A stretch of 64,000 nucleotides of DNA from Paralithodes platypus (GCA_032716605.1 CM064495.1:39721232-39785231), one strand, 5' to 3'. Counted from the stretch's first letter, positions 44,340 to 55,944 are shown. The notes: a model not told the origin generated them from the sequence alone. A program made the numbers and translations.

Positions 44340-45480
44340 CTTCGTTCAGGACTGTATTTCCTATTTTTGTATCGTCGGCGAATTTGGAAATGGTGTTGTT
44401 TACCCCTACATCGATATCGTTAATGTAAATGAGAAACAGGACCGGTCCAAGGACTGAACCCTGTGGAACTCCACTAGTGACAGGCTCCCACTCCGATTCC
44501 ACTCCATTTATCACCACTCTCTGTCTTCTGTCCGTAAGCCAATTTTTTATCCAAGAATGAATTTCACCTTTGATACCTATCCTCTCCAGTTTAGCCAATA
44601 GTTTTCGGTGAGGCACCTTGTCGAAAGCTTTTTGAAAGTCCAAGAAGATTATATCTAGTGATTTCGTCATGTCGTTATATGTGAATAGTTTGTTATAAAA
44701 TTCAATCAAATTTGTTAGGCATGACTTATTTGATCTAAAGCCGTGTTGACTATTTTTGATTAGGTTGTTTGATTCGAGGTAATCTACAATCTTATCTCTA
44801 ATGATTTTTTCCATGATTTTTCCTACAATTGAAGTTAGGCTAATTGGTCTGTAATTACTCGCTTTGGCCTTGCTACCCTTCTTGTATATCGGCGTAATGT
44901 TTGCATCTTTCCAATCACTCGGTACAATCCCCTGTAGTAGTGATAAGTTAAATAGTTGTGTCAGGGGTTTTGCTATTTCGTCCTTGACATTCTTAATTAT
45001 TTTCGGGTGGAGCATGTCGGGTCCCGGGGTCTTATTTACATTTATATTACTCAATTTGCTTTGTACTTCGGTAACACTGATGGTGAAATCTCCTATCTCA
45101 TGAGTTGAGGTGTTATTTTCAAGGGTATGATCGATAATTTCTTCTGTGAAAACTGAGCCAAAATATTTGTTGAGCAGATTTGCCGTGTTTGTGTCGCCTG
45201 TTATTGTCTGGCCATCTTCTATTAGCGGTCCGATTCCGCTTTTGATCTGTTTATTTTTGTTTACGTAACTGTAGAATTTTTTGGGGTTTGTGGCACTTTC
45301 TCTGGCAATAGTCATTTCGTAATTTTGTTTGTTCGCCCTAATTATTTTTTTCACTTCCCTTCTACTATTTTTGTACAAGTTTTTAATTACTTCAGTGTTT
45401 GTGTTATTTTTTACAAGTTTGTGGAGTTGATTCCTTTTCCTTATTGCCTTGCCAATGTCTCTACTGTACCAAGGGGGCAT
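44314..45480 (-). pseudogene. RetB reverse transcriptase core
   Basis: A 388-codon open stretch. In order: a Lys/Arg-rich linker, NKTPGPD (near 45030), [50 protein letters not shown] (first catalytic Asp), [20 protein letters not shown] and FADDTKIGN (catalytic Asp pair, plus 44370-44383). The RT copies element RNA at the nicked target. A stop (TAA near 45487) separates it from the endonuclease, and one extra base near 44325 separates it from the C-terminal module. The catalytic residues themselves look intact. Confidence 0.93.
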
Positions 45481-45689
45481 ACTTTATTTCGTACTACGTT
45501 TTGGTTTCATGGGTACAAATTGTTTATGCGCTTCTGTAATTGTAGACTTAAAATGTCCCCATAGTTCATTTACTTCGTTTATATTTATGAGGTTTGAGTG
45601 TATGTTTGATAGCGATTCCTTAAGTCCGTCATAATTTGCGTTTTTGAAGTCCGAAACCATTCCTGTTGTTTTTACTGAGGAATATTTGC

Positions 45690-46390
45690 TTATAACGTTG
45701 ATTCTTAAGATTTTATGATCGGACGTTGCCAGATGTTCACCTACATCCAGGTTTGATAATAAATTTTCTTGGGTAGTTGTACGAGGTCTAGTATATTCCT
45801 GTCTCGCGTCGGCTGTTTTACGTGTTGAGTCAAAAAATTGTCCTGGATGAAGCTTGTCATTAGGCGTGACTCAGCATTTTTTCCGGTCGTGGTATTCCAG
45901 TCAATTAGGGGGAGGTTATAGTCACCTAGTAAAACTGTTTCGTCGGAATTAAGGGTTTTCTCTAGTATTTCATAAAAAATTGTATCATCGGCAACAGTTA
46001 GTCTCGGTGGTCGGTACGCTGTAGTGATATTTAAGTTCATGTTTTTGTATTTATTTTGACGCACACTATTTCTGCATTACTTTCGGGGAGAGGTCACCTC
46101 GACTGGGTTTAAGTAGGTTGCAACGTACATTGCAACCCCCCCTCTTTGTTTTCCATTGTTACGGTCTTTATGAAAAAATTTATATGGCTCTATGTGATAT
46201 TCATGAAGTAGATCTTTATTTTTAAGGTTCAGATGTGTTTCCGTTATACAAATAACGTCAACTTTCTCATTTAATAACAGACATTTGAGTTCGTCTATTT
46301 TGTTTCTTATTGAGCAGGCATTTATGGATATTATTTTTATATCATTTCTCTCAGCATGCGCTGGATTTGTTTTTCTTATTGGTGAGGATG
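45690..46390 (-). pseudogene. RetB AP-type endonuclease
   Basis: On the minus strand the motifs run ISINACSIRNKIDELK (near 46330), CITETHLN (near 46250), TAYRPPRL (near 46010), GDYNLPLIDW (near 45920) and TSDHKI (near 45720). They form the active-site set of the AP-endonuclease that nicks target DNA for priming. Frames change near 46075 and near 45785, so the enzyme cannot be made from this copy. An N-terminal start was not identified; sequence upstream of 46390 is open only in pieces. Confidence 0.88.
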
Positions 46391-46510
46391 GGTTTGGGGT
46401 TATGACTTGAAGCCGCGGCGGGTTGTCAAATTCATTCAGTTGGTTGGGTTGGCTTGGATGGGGTTGGGTGGGGTTGTTTAGTTTGTTTTGTGGTTCAGGT
46501 AGGTAAGTTT

Positions 46511-46514
<4 letters not shown>

Positions 46515-46599
<85 letters not shown>
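46515..46599. repeat. (GA)n microsatellite at the 5' end of RetB
   Basis: Pure GA run of about 42 units. Confidence 0.97.
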
Positions 46600-46601
<2 letters not shown>

Positions 46602-46687
46602 CCTCCAGATCTATGTATGAATTTGACTTTCCCTTTGCAACTTTTTTTTCCCGATATCCATCTCCTTTGCATCTCCATTTAACCCCC

Positions 46688-47007
46688 TTAAATGGTTGGT
46701 TTTTCTAGCCCCCCTTCTTCGTCATGTTTAGCCCCATTAGTTTTCAGATTTTAGGATGTTCGGCCTTTTAGTTTGGCGAATATATAACCATTCACCCCAA
46801 TGCTTTGTGAATATTAAGACTTTTCGTACAACTTAGGTGTCGAGCCTGTATATAATAGTAAACTATATCGAAAAATGTACACATTTATCTTGAAGGGGAG
46901 TCTTGGGGTGTTATTTAAAGCTTGATGGAGGTCTAGGGAGGAAACTAATAAAACAAAATAAGTTTTTTAAAATTAAATAAGCAAATAAATACGCCAATCC
47001 CCCTTTA
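46688..47007 (+). mobile_element. Family A element, diverged subfamily
   Basis: Homologous blocks include TTTAGCCCCATTAG, TTTAGTTTGGCGA, TTAGGTGTCGA, AAAAATGTACACATTTATCT and GATGGAGGTCTAGGGAG. The central GC hairpin is deleted. The right end (AATAAATACGCCAATCCCCC) matches the extended subfamily at 48772. The left site is CCCCCTTAA and the right one is mutated to TTTA. Confidence 0.85.
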
Positions 47008-47189
47008 TACCCCTACAATCCTCCATCCCTCCTCCCCTTCTCCTCCCTCCAATCCCCCTCTTCATTTTTCAGTCGTTTGTCAATCCCTGCGTTTTTCCCT
47101 GTTTATATTTTTTGTGTATATATCTGGTTTGTATCTATAATTATTTCACTACACTTTAATAGTTCGTATGTCTAGACAGAGGCCCACCC

Positions 47190-47250
47190 CCCCATTCCTC
47201 CTCTCTCTCTCTCCCTCCCCCACCCTCCTCCTCTCTCTCTCTCTGTCGCT

Positions 47251-47300
<50 letters not shown>

Positions 47301-47307
47301 CTCGTTC

Positions 47308-47392
<85 letters not shown>

Positions 47393-47393
47393 C
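47190..47393. repeat. (CT)n microsatellite with GTTCTC interruption
   Basis: About 200 bp of CT with a CGTTCT triple near 47297-47314. Confidence 0.96.
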
Positions 47394-47757
47394 AATCATT
47401 CCAAATCATCAAATACTAAGGCCAGAGCCCTTGAACGCCTTCGGGTCATCATTAAACCGTTTAATACTTGGAGCGACGGTAATTAGTAGGATATGAAGAT
47501 GATATTGTGAAGGATGGTTGCGTGTGTACATAAATATTAATTGTCGGTTTATTGTTCACTTGCATCCGTGAGCCTGAAAATCTAAAAAAAAGCAAATCTT
47601 GATCTAGGTATAGTAGGCTACAATGTTTATCCTACCTTAACTGTGAGGTCACATTCGACCTTTGGCGACCGTGAGGTGCCGAGTTCCCATCATAGTACAT
47701 ATGCAGATGCACCTGTGGGAGTACGTGTAGGCTAACAAAGGCAGTTTCTCTCTCTCT

Positions 47758-47758
<1 letters not shown>
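47394..47758. other. Unique DNA
   Basis: No feature is supported. Confidence 0.4.

Positions 47759-47817
<59 letters not shown>
47759..47817. repeat. (TG)n microsatellite
   Basis: Pure GT run of about 28 units. Confidence 0.97.
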
Positions 47818-48771
47818 AAACAATTGAGAGAGGCAATTAGCTAATGGTCTCCTTATAACCTTTCTTCATATCATAAATACTGAGAGCACGTGACAGGTAC
47901 TTTTCCTTAACAATACAACAGTTCCCGAGTAGTGGCGTACTAAACATAATGATAAAATGACATGATATAGAAGGATATTTATTACTATGGGTGGTATTTA
48001 GATTATTAAAGGTAGTATGCTGCGGCGTATAATAAGTTGATAGGGTAGTGTGGCATTCAGAAGGTCGTGGTACAGTCGCCTTCATAAGTTGTGTTCCTCT
48101 CCGTCAGCTTTGGTAGTAATATACGGTAATTAGAGTAATATGGTTTATTTACGCCTGCAATTGTTATGCAGTCGTTAATTCATCTAATTTGTTGAGTTAT
48201 TTATAGCAAACAGCACTCGTAATCCAATCGCACTTTTTTCTTAAATAAGTATATATAATTACGGTGAGGAACAAACATTATGTAGGTTACTTTTTATATA
48301 AAGACGAACAGTTCAAGCCTGGAGGTGCGTTGTTTAAGATTATTTTCATTTAAGCATATATACAAACTTAGGCTACGTTACCGGTATATCTTGAAGTCAA
48401 AAAGTTCAAGCGTGGAGGTCATTGATACAAAAATGTATATATTTATTGGGAGGCAGAGTTCGAGAGAGTTTGTTGGATATGGAGAGCTTGTACGACAGAA
48501 TAAAACCCAGAAAACATAGGAACCGGTAGATGCGGAGTAAAGGAGAGGAGTACAGGAAGAAACACACATAAAACTGGGCATAGACGGAGGGGAAGAGTTC
48601 GGACAGGAAAGGAAGAAACGCAGGTAAATATACGCGGACATGAAAGGCAGGAACAACCATAGAGAAGGGAGGAAGATGACTGTACTAACAAAAAAAAATA
48701 TATATATACCAAATAATATACTGGATGGAAGATAGCCAACTGAATTTAGCTGTAACATTATGTGGTTTTAG
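47818..48771. other. Unique DNA
   Basis: AAAGTTCAAGCGTGGAGGT (48400) and ACAGTTCAAGCCTGGAGGTG (48308) form a diverged repeat pair about 90 bp apart. Minus-strand frames at 48378-48758 show no family motif. Confidence 0.4.
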
Positions 48772-49185
48772 TTAAGGGGGGATGGGCGTATTTATTAAGG
48801 GGGGATGGGCGTATTTATTAAGGGGGGATGGGCGTATTTATTTGCTCATTTATGTATTTTTATATGTTTTATTTGTGTTCTCCTTAGACCTCCATCCAGC
48901 TTTAAAAAAAACACAACAAACACCCGCCCAAGACCCTCCTTAAAAATATATTTGTACATGTTTCGATAAAAAAAATTACCGGCCAAAGGCCGGTTTCTCT
49001 TATATTACAGGCTCGCTATCGATCGCCAGGGAAAACACCGACAACTAAATTAATATTGCCAAAGAAATGGAGCGAAAGGTCTTAACATTGCCAAACTAAT
49101 GGGCCGAACGTCTTATAATTTGAAAACGAATGAAGCTAAAGATGAGGAAGAAGGGGGACCAGCAAAACGGCCCATGTCCCCTTAA
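48772..49185 (-). mobile_element. Family A element, extended subfamily with amplified end
   Basis: TTAA ends at 48772 and 49182. The left end holds three copies of a 24-bp unit (TTAAGGGGGGATGGGCGTAT plus TTAT), each beginning with TTAA. The rest carries the family A blocks; the hairpin has loop TTT. 414 bp. Confidence 0.9.
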
Positions 49186-49570
49186 GGCGGAATCATGTTA
49201 TTATTGTCTGTCAATTGTCAACTAGTATATTAAATCACCAGGAAAGTTTAATAAATAACATCTATACGAAATCTCAAATAGCACATAGTAATTTAATTGT
49301 TCAACCATATACGAAATCTAAAATAGAACAAAGTAATTTCATTTTTCACCATAATGATATTAAACTTTAGCCTGCAAAATATTTACGACGTGTAAGTGCT
49401 AAGCTAAATCTAATTAAGCCCGAATGCCTAGCCCAATATTAATGTTAATGCTTGAATAATATGACGACTTTGGTACTTACATAATGCTAATGCTATGGCC
49501 AGATGTTTTTATTCAGCTTAGGAAGGAGCTAAACAAATCAAATGGATTCTCAAGATATATATATTTATAT
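49186..49570. other. Unique AT-rich DNA with a family E scrap
   Basis: TTTTTATTCAGCTTAGGAAG (49506-49525) matches the family E core. AACATCTATACGAAATCTCAAATAG and ACCATATACGAAATCTAAAATAG form a 60-bp spaced repeat (49258, 49305). Confidence 0.45.
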
Positions 49571-49655
49571 ATTTCGAAGTTTGCTCTCTAGACCTAGACC
49601 TCTCTGTGTCTCCTAAGTTGCACGTTCGCTATCGCTCGCCAAGAAAAAATATAAG
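49571..49655 (-). mobile_element. Family A fragment
   Basis: GTTTGCTCTCTAGACCTAGA and GTTCGCTATCGCTCGCCAAG are family A blocks; the rest is deleted. Confidence 0.65.
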
Positions 49656-49935
49656 AAATAATAAAAGAATGAGCGAAACATTGATTATAATTTTAGAATG
49701 AGCAAAAGATGGTGATTATAAGAATGAATAAAAGAGTGAATATTTTGTGTATGCGAGAGTGAATAAAAGATGGAATTAAAAAGAGTAAATAGAGTCAATA
49801 CAAATGGTGAATACAAGAGTGAATATAAAAATGAATAAAAGGGGTAAATAAGAGTGAATAAAGAGTGAATAAAAGATAGTGAATGAAAGAGAACAACAAA
49901 AACACGACATAAATACAAGAGTAAGCGAAGACAAA
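49656..49935. repeat. Degenerate GTGAATAAAAGA tandem repeat
   Basis: About 15 diverged copies of 12-17 bp (GAGTGAATAAAAGATG). The minus-strand frames rich in Phe, Ser and Leu are artefacts. Confidence 0.8.
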
Positions 49936-50107
49936 TGGAAATGGGATACAACTAGAAAGAAACAACGCGAATTCATAAAAACCAGTAAACCAAACGTACC
50001 GGCATGGAGCTAAAACTATAGTAGGTTTACAACGCATAAGAGAACCAATAGAACAAGAATAAAAGAAAGGAATACCAAACGAATAAAACTAATAATACAG
50101 GAACAGG

Positions 50108-50203
50108 AAAACGTATAAAAGCGTAATTAGAAAACGTATAAAAGCGTAATTAGAAAACGTATAAAAGCGTAATTAGAAAACGTATAAAAGCGTAATTAGA
50201 ACA
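50108..50203. repeat. 23-bp tandem repeat
   Basis: Four perfect units of AAAACGTATAAAAGCGTAAT plus TAG. Confidence 0.96.
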
Positions 50204-50323
50204 AGGCTAAAATAATGATTTTTGGAATAAGGGGGAAACTAAAGTAACAGAGGAGTCGGCTGTTACGTTAATGAAGATGGAAAATGGGTCAGTGAGAATT
50301 ACGGGTGATGGGGGTTACAGAGG

Positions 50324-50324
50324 T

Positions 50325-50392
<68 letters not shown>

Positions 50393-50649
50393 GATAGAGA
50401 GAGATGAGAAAGTGTTTGTGATTAGTTATGTGTGTGAGAGACTGTGTGTGTGTGTGAGAGAGAGAGAGAGGGGGAGGGAGAGAGAGTGTGTGTGAGTGAG
50501 TGTTTGTGATTATTTATGTTTGTGAGAGAGAGAGAGAGATAGACTGTGTGTGTGTGTGTGTATGTTTGATGTGCTTTTGTGTATGCGAGTGTGTCTAACG
50601 TGCTTGAGTGTGTGCATATTTGAGTGAGTGTATACGTGTGTGTTATTCT

Positions 50650-50720
<71 letters not shown>
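50324..50720. repeat. (TG)n, mixed TG/GA and (GA)n microsatellites
   Basis: TG run 50324-50390. A diverged duplicated segment with GTGTTTGTGATTA (50413, 50502) follows, then a GA run 50653-50718. Confidence 0.93.
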
Positions 50721-50723
<3 letters not shown>

Positions 50724-50954
50724 TAGGTAAAGAGTTTAGGCCAGGTGCTTGAGGGTGAAATATGGGGAGGTGAATAGAGAGAAACGCCAGGAGGGAGGGA
50801 CAAAGAGGTGAACAGAGGAAGAAGGAACTAGAGAGAAAGAGTGGAAGACAATAAAGAAAGACATGTTAAAACGAAAAGAGAGGATTGATAGGAATGAAGA
50901 ACTGAAAATATAGAGATACGTTGAAGCGCGAGAAATGACAGAAGACACATTTTA
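50721..50954. other. Purine-rich unique DNA
   Basis: No feature is supported. Confidence 0.4.
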
Positions 50955-51260
50955 AATCTTTGTTTTATTGTTTTGTTTTCCTTAGGTCTGTTTAGTTTGA
51001 TTCCCAGACCTCCACCCCCGGCCCCCTTCGATATATATTTGTACATTTTTCGGTAGATAAATTTCCAGTCCGAAAGCTGGTTCCTCCTAAAATTGCAGGC
51101 TCAATATCGTTCGACAAGAAGTGGAATTAAATGGCACGAAAGCTCTTAACACTGGCTAAGAAATGGGGCGAAATGTCATAGAATTGCCAACCCGTGGTGG
51201 CAAACGTCTTAACATTTCAAAACATGGGGGGAGAAGGGGGTCCAGGAAAAAAAAACTTAA
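50955..51260 (-). mobile_element. Family A element, old copy
   Basis: Blocks CAGACCTCCACC, TTTGTACATTTTTCGGTAGA, GCAGGCTCAATATCG, AAATGGCACGAAAG and AAATGGGGCGAAA are readable. The left TTAA is lost; CTTAACC stands at the right. The GC hairpin is decayed. Confidence 0.84.
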
Positions 51261-51437
51261 CCAGAAAAGGAGAGCGAGGCAGAATACCGAAGGGCAATGA
51301 GATAAGGAGGTAGGAAATTAGGTCAAGTACGAATGGAGATAGGACTGGATGAAAGAAGGAATAAATGGGAGAGAATGGAGATGAAAAGGGTAATAGCGAA
51401 CATGGAGGAAAAGAACAGTTGGATAGAAAGAAGTTCG

Positions 51438-51440
51438 GAG

Positions 51441-51500
<60 letters not shown>

Positions 51501-51700
51501 GGAATGAAGAGAGAGAAAGGGAGGGAAGGAGGGGTCGAATGAGAGAGAGAGAGAGAGAGGGGGGGGAGGGAGGGGTAGGAATTAAGAGAGAGAGAGAGAA
51601 AGGGAGGGAAGGAAGGAAGGAAGGGAGAGTCATTCATCTCTCTGTGCCCTCCGGTCACTAAAGAGGAGCGAGAGAGAGAGAGAGAGAGAGAGTTAGAGTG
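51438..51700. repeat. (GA)n microsatellite cluster with GGAAGG
   Basis: GA runs at 51441-51497, 51541-51558 and 51670-51691 are linked by GGGAGGGAAGGAAGG sequence. Confidence 0.94.
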
Positions 51701-51730
51701 TGTGAGATAGTGAGTGAGTAGAAATAAATT

Positions 51731-51921
51731 ATTGTAGGCTCGTATAGCTCGCCAGGAAATAATCGACATTTAAATGGCACGAAAGGTCATAAAATTGACA
51801 AACAAATGGGGTGAAATGTCTTAAAATCGCCAAACTAATCGGGCGAACGTCTTAAAATGTCAAAACTAATGGGGCTTAACATGAAGGAGAAGGGGTTCCA
51901 TAAAAAACACCCCGTAAACAC
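51731..51921 (-). mobile_element. Family A fragment
   Basis: Contains the internal repeat half of the element (AAATGGCACGAAAGG, AATGGGGTGAAATG, CCAAACTAATCGGGCGAACG, AATGGGGCTTAACATGAA). The hairpin half is missing. Confidence 0.85.
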
Positions 51922-52002
51922 CATAATAGGTTAATGTTTACTATCCCAAGAATGTTTTACTATCTCAAGAATATAATGGTCTTACGCACTTAAGACAACA
52001 TG

Positions 52003-52338
52003 GTAAGGGGAGATGTCCACTTGAGGGAGTTTTTTCTTGACTCCTTTCTCCCTCATGTTTAGCCCCATTGCTTTTCTAATTTTAAGACGTTCGCCCCATT
52101 ATTTTGATGATTTTAAGAACTTTCAACCCATTTCTGTCAATTTTAAGACCTTTCGTGCAATTTAGGTGTCGATTTTATCCTGGCGAGCGATAGCGAGCCT
52201 GTAATTTAAGAGGAACCGGCTTTCAGCCGGGACATTTTTCTACCGAAAAATGTACAAATTTATCTTGAAATGGGCTCAAGGGGGTGTAATCTTAAGCTTG
52301 ATGGATATCTAGAGACCAAACTAAAAACCTCCCCTTAA
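52003..52338 (+). mobile_element. Family A TTAA element, arm 1 of an inverted pair
   Basis: 336 bp. The left site is mutated (GTAAGGGG) and the right one is TTAA (52335-52338). The hairpin CCGGCTTTCAGCCGG has the T-A pair variant. Confidence 0.93.
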
Positions 52339-52658
52339 GGGAAGGTTTTTAGTTAGTTCGCTAGACGTCCATCAAGCTTAACATTACAACCCCTAGACCT
52401 CCTTTCAAGATAAATTTGTACATTTTTCGGTAGAAAAATTTCCCGGCCGAATTAAATTACAGGCTCGCTATCGCTCGCCAGGAAAAAATCGACACCTAAA
52501 TGGCACTAAAAGTCTTAAAATTGACAGAAATGGGTCGAAAGTTCTTAGAATCGCCAAACTAATTGGGCGAACGTCTCATAATATCAAAAGCAATGGGGCT
52601 AACCATGAGGGAGAAAGGGGTCAAGAAAAAAATCCCTCCGGTGGAAATTTCGCCTTAA
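52335..52658 (-). mobile_element. Family A TTAA element, arm 2 of an inverted pair
   Basis: 324 bp in the opposite direction, starting at the same TTAA that ends the previous copy. The GGCCGG half of its GC hairpin is deleted (CCCGGCCGAATTAAATTAC). The right end is CGCCTTAA. Confidence 0.92.
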
Positions 52659-52897
52659 AAGGGTAAACTTCTAATGTCCACCTTCAAACTACTGTACGTA
52701 TACAAACAATTCCGAGTTTCAGGCTATAAGGAAGTTGGAGTTGTAATTACTAACTAAAATACGGTTGTACTTAATTTATAAATACATAAATGATAAAACC
52801 CAAGTCGACACACTCATTAGCCCTCAGAAACCTACTTTAGTATGTATTGTATCTTATATTTACTATCGATGTCTACAGCTCCGACTTCCTTATAGCC

Positions 52898-53223
52898 TTC
52901 AGGGGAGATATCCACTTGAGGGATTTTTTTCCGGGACCCCTTTCTCCCTCATGTTTAGCCCCATTGCTTTTGGTATTTTAAGACATTCGCACCATAATTA
53001 AGAACTTTCGCCCCATTTCTGTCAATTTTAAGACCTTTCATGCAATTTAGGTGTCAATGTTTTCCTGGCGAGCGATAGCGAGCCTGTAATTTAAGAGGAA
53101 CCGGCCTTTGGCCGGGACATTTTTCTACCGAAAAATGTTCACATTTATCTTGAAAGGGGGCCTAGAGGGTGTAATTTTAAGCTTGATGGAGGTCTAGGGA
53201 ACTAACTAAAAACCTCCCCTTAA
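52898..53223 (+). mobile_element. Family A TTAA element, complete copy
   Basis: The left site is mutated to TTCA, the right is TTAA; 326 bp. The second internal repeat is shortened. Hairpin CCGGCCTTTGGCCGG. Confidence 0.92.
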
Positions 53224-53945
53224 GCACGCAAGTGGCCAATTGGGAGTGTTCAATTGTTGCAGTCATTTGCAACACGGTCCCAGGTACTGTTTTATCAATT
53301 CGAACATTTTGCGTCGTAGTAACTAATGTATTTATACTTACACACATTTAGAGACCGAGTGCTCCACACCAGAGTCAGGTCAGGTGAAGGTATTGAGGGA
53401 TAAGCCTTTACAACGGCACCTCGTTTCGACATTCTACTTTTTTCCTTGTGTTCTGAAGAGTGTAAGGAGGGGAGAAGGGGTGTTGGGGAGAGAGGAAGCT
53501 GTTGGAGTGGCTTTGTTATGTGTGTTTAGTCTGTATAGTGCGGTTCCGGTCTCATATCCTAATGTTCTTCGATTCAAGATCATCCCACATCTTTCTTGGT
53601 CTGCATTTGTTTTCTTATTAATTTTTCAGTTTCCTAAAATAATAATTATTTTTGTTTTTATCAATTATGGTACTATTGATGATTTAAATAACAATTGGTT
53701 TTTTTTAAAGTCATATTTTATCTAGCATCCATCCTAGCCTGTATTTACCGTGATGGGGTGGGGCTGGGGGTAGGGGTAACTACGGTATATATTGCATGTA
53801 TATATTGCATGTGTGCCAGACAGTGCGTTAGTTAAACCATTGACCGTGTATTGGTTTTATACAATAACGCGGGTTTTGTCCACACCACTTTCACTCCAAC
53901 TTTATTGACATTTATTTGGGAACGTTCAGTATTGGTTGGCTATGT

Positions 53946-53954
<9 letters not shown>
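53224..53954. other. Unique DNA
   Basis: The plus-strand frame 53384-53725 is open with mixed composition but no recognised family. A 14-bp duplication (TATATTGCATG) lies near 53788. Confidence 0.35.

Positions 53955-54016
<62 letters not shown>
53955..54016. repeat. (GA)n microsatellite
   Basis: Pure GA run of about 30 units. Confidence 0.97.
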
Positions 54017-54020
<4 letters not shown>

Positions 54021-54141
54021 AACAACATGTGTGTGCATGTGTATGGAGGCATAATTAATTGGAGGTATTTACTAAGCTTAATATACTTGTCTTGTAATTT
54101 TTAACTTAACATTTTCGTATATGCACTATTTACATCTTGCT

Positions 54142-54476
54142 TTAAGGGGAGGTTTTTAGTGTGTTCCCTATATTTCCATGAAACTTACGATTACACCCCC
54201 TAGACCCCCTTTCAAGATAAATTTGTACATTTTTCGGTAGACAAATTTTCCGGCCGAAGGCCGGTTCCTCTTAAATTACAGGCTCGCTATCGCTCGCCAG
54301 GAAAAATCGACACCTAAATGGCACGAAAAGTCTTAAAATTGACAGAAATGGGGCGAAAGTTCTTAAAATCGCCAAACTAATGGGGCAAACGTCTTATAAT
54401 ATTTAAATCAATGTGGCTAAGCATGAGGGAGAAAGGGGTCCAGAAAATAATCCCTCAAGTGGAAATCTCCCCTTAA
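54142..54476 (-). mobile_element. Family A TTAA element, complete copy
   Basis: TTAA at both ends, 335 bp, standard blocks, majority hairpin (CCGGCCGAAGGCCGG on plus). Confidence 0.94.
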
Positions 54477-54585
54477 AGTCTTGTTATAACTAATGTTTTG
54501 GTTGCAAGGGAACCCAGTTGTGATTCATATTATATTGTAATCGGTTCATTCCTGGGAAGGTTTGTATATTTTTAGTTTCGTAAAT

Positions 54586-54757
54586 TGCTTCGAAGTTGCT
54601 AATGCTATATCTTGTTTCAGTTAGTGTTTCGTAGATGGTATTCGGGATCTCGTAAGGCACTTTGTTTGCTGCTTCGAAGTTGCTAATGCTATATCTTGTT
54701 TAATTTAGTGTTTCGTAGATGGTATTCGGGATCTCGTAAGGCACTTTGTTTGCGGCT
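54586..54757. repeat. 85-bp tandem duplication
   Basis: Two near-identical units start at 54586 and 54671 (GCTTCGAAGTTGCTAATGCT at each start). Confidence 0.93.
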
Positions 54758-54902
54758 TTGTAGTTGATGTCAGGGCAGCCGGTTTCAGGGTAAACCAGTC
54801 TACTTGCCACCACCACCAGCAGTGTTCTCTCAGTGGATCGTGACTTGTGATATATACTGTATAGTGTTGCCCTCATAACGCCAGAGGAGGACTAAATGTT
54901 AT

Positions 54903-55050
54903 TGTATTTCAGTTGACGGTAAATTGAATCCCTTAGCAGCTGATTTTTCGATACGTAATGGACGAATATGAAACTACTATGTCGCTTCATCCTATTAATG
55001 CCAAGGTTTCATAATTAACAACTAATTTCGCTACAAAATCTATACGTAAG
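54903..55050. repeat. Dispersed repeat R1, copy 1
   Basis: About 150 bp homologous to 62615-62770 (TGACGGTAAATTGAATCCCT, then AATGGACGAATATGAAACTA and ACAAAATCT). Confidence 0.75.
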
Positions 55051-55083
55051 AGTTCAGTAACCAAGACAGCAATTTACCATCAG

Positions 55084-55934
55084 CTAGAACAAAATAGACT
55101 TCAGTAGCCCCAAATAGACTACAGTAGCCCCAAATAGACTACAGTAGCCCCAAATAGACTTCAGTAGCCCCAAATAGACTACAGTAGCCCCAAATAGACT
55201 ACAGTAGCCCCAAATAGACTACAGTAGCCCCAAATAGACTACAGTAGCCCCAATAGACTTCAGTAGCCCCAATAGACTTCAGTAGCCCCAAATAGACTTC
55301 AGTAGCCCCAAGTAGGACTTCAGTAGCCCCAAATAGAACTTCAGTAGCCCCAAATAGAACTTCAGTAGCCCCAAATAGAACTTCAGTAGCCCCAAATAGA
55401 CTTCAGTAGCCCCAAATAGACTTCAGTAGCCCCAAATAGACTTCAGTAGCCCCAAATAGACTTCAGTAGCCCCAAATAGACTTCAGTAACCCCAAATAGA
55501 CTTCAGTAACCCCAAATAGACTTCAGTAACCCCAAATAGACTTCAGTAGCCCCAAATAGACTTCAGTAGCCCTAAATAGACTTCAGTAGCCCCAAATAGA
55601 ACTTCAGTAGCCCCAAATAGAACTTCAGTAGCCCCAAATAGAACTTCAGTAGCCCCAAATAGAACTTCAGTAGCCCCAAATAGAACTTCAGTAGCCCCGA
55701 ATAGAACTTCAATAGCCCCAAATATACTTCAGTAGCCCGAAATAGACTACAGTAGCCCGAAATAGACTTCAGTAGCCCGAAATAGACTTCAGTAGCCCGA
55801 AATAGACTTCAGTAGCCCCAAATAGACTTCAGTAGCCCCAAATAGACTTCAGTAGCCCCAAATAGAACTTCAGTAGCCCCAAATAGAACTTCAGTAGCCC
55901 CAAATAGACTTCAGTAGCCCCAAATAGAACTTCC
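55084..55934. repeat. 20/21-bp minisatellite
   Basis: About 42 units of AATAGACTTCAGTAGCCCCA. Variants are arranged in blocks: ACTACAG near the start, a 21-bp AGAACTTCAG form in several runs, AGTAACCCC near 55485-55540, and CAGTAGCCCGA near 55730-55810. It ends 10 bp before a family A element. Confidence 0.97.
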
Positions 55935-55944
55935 CTATTATTTT

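Larger units (their letters stand above)
43527..46514 (-). mobile_element. RetB copy 1: nearly full-length non-LTR retrotransposon with poly(A)
   Basis: On the minus strand the order is AP-endonuclease, reverse transcriptase, C-terminal module, and a 41-base poly(A) (poly(T) on plus, 43527-43567). The 5' end lies at or within a few bases of a (GA)n tract that starts at 46515. It resembles CR1/L2-type elements in domain order but differs strongly from RetA and ends in poly(A). The stop codon lies only about six bases before the poly(A), so there is almost no 3' untranslated region. At least three lesions break the frame. Confidence 0.92.
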
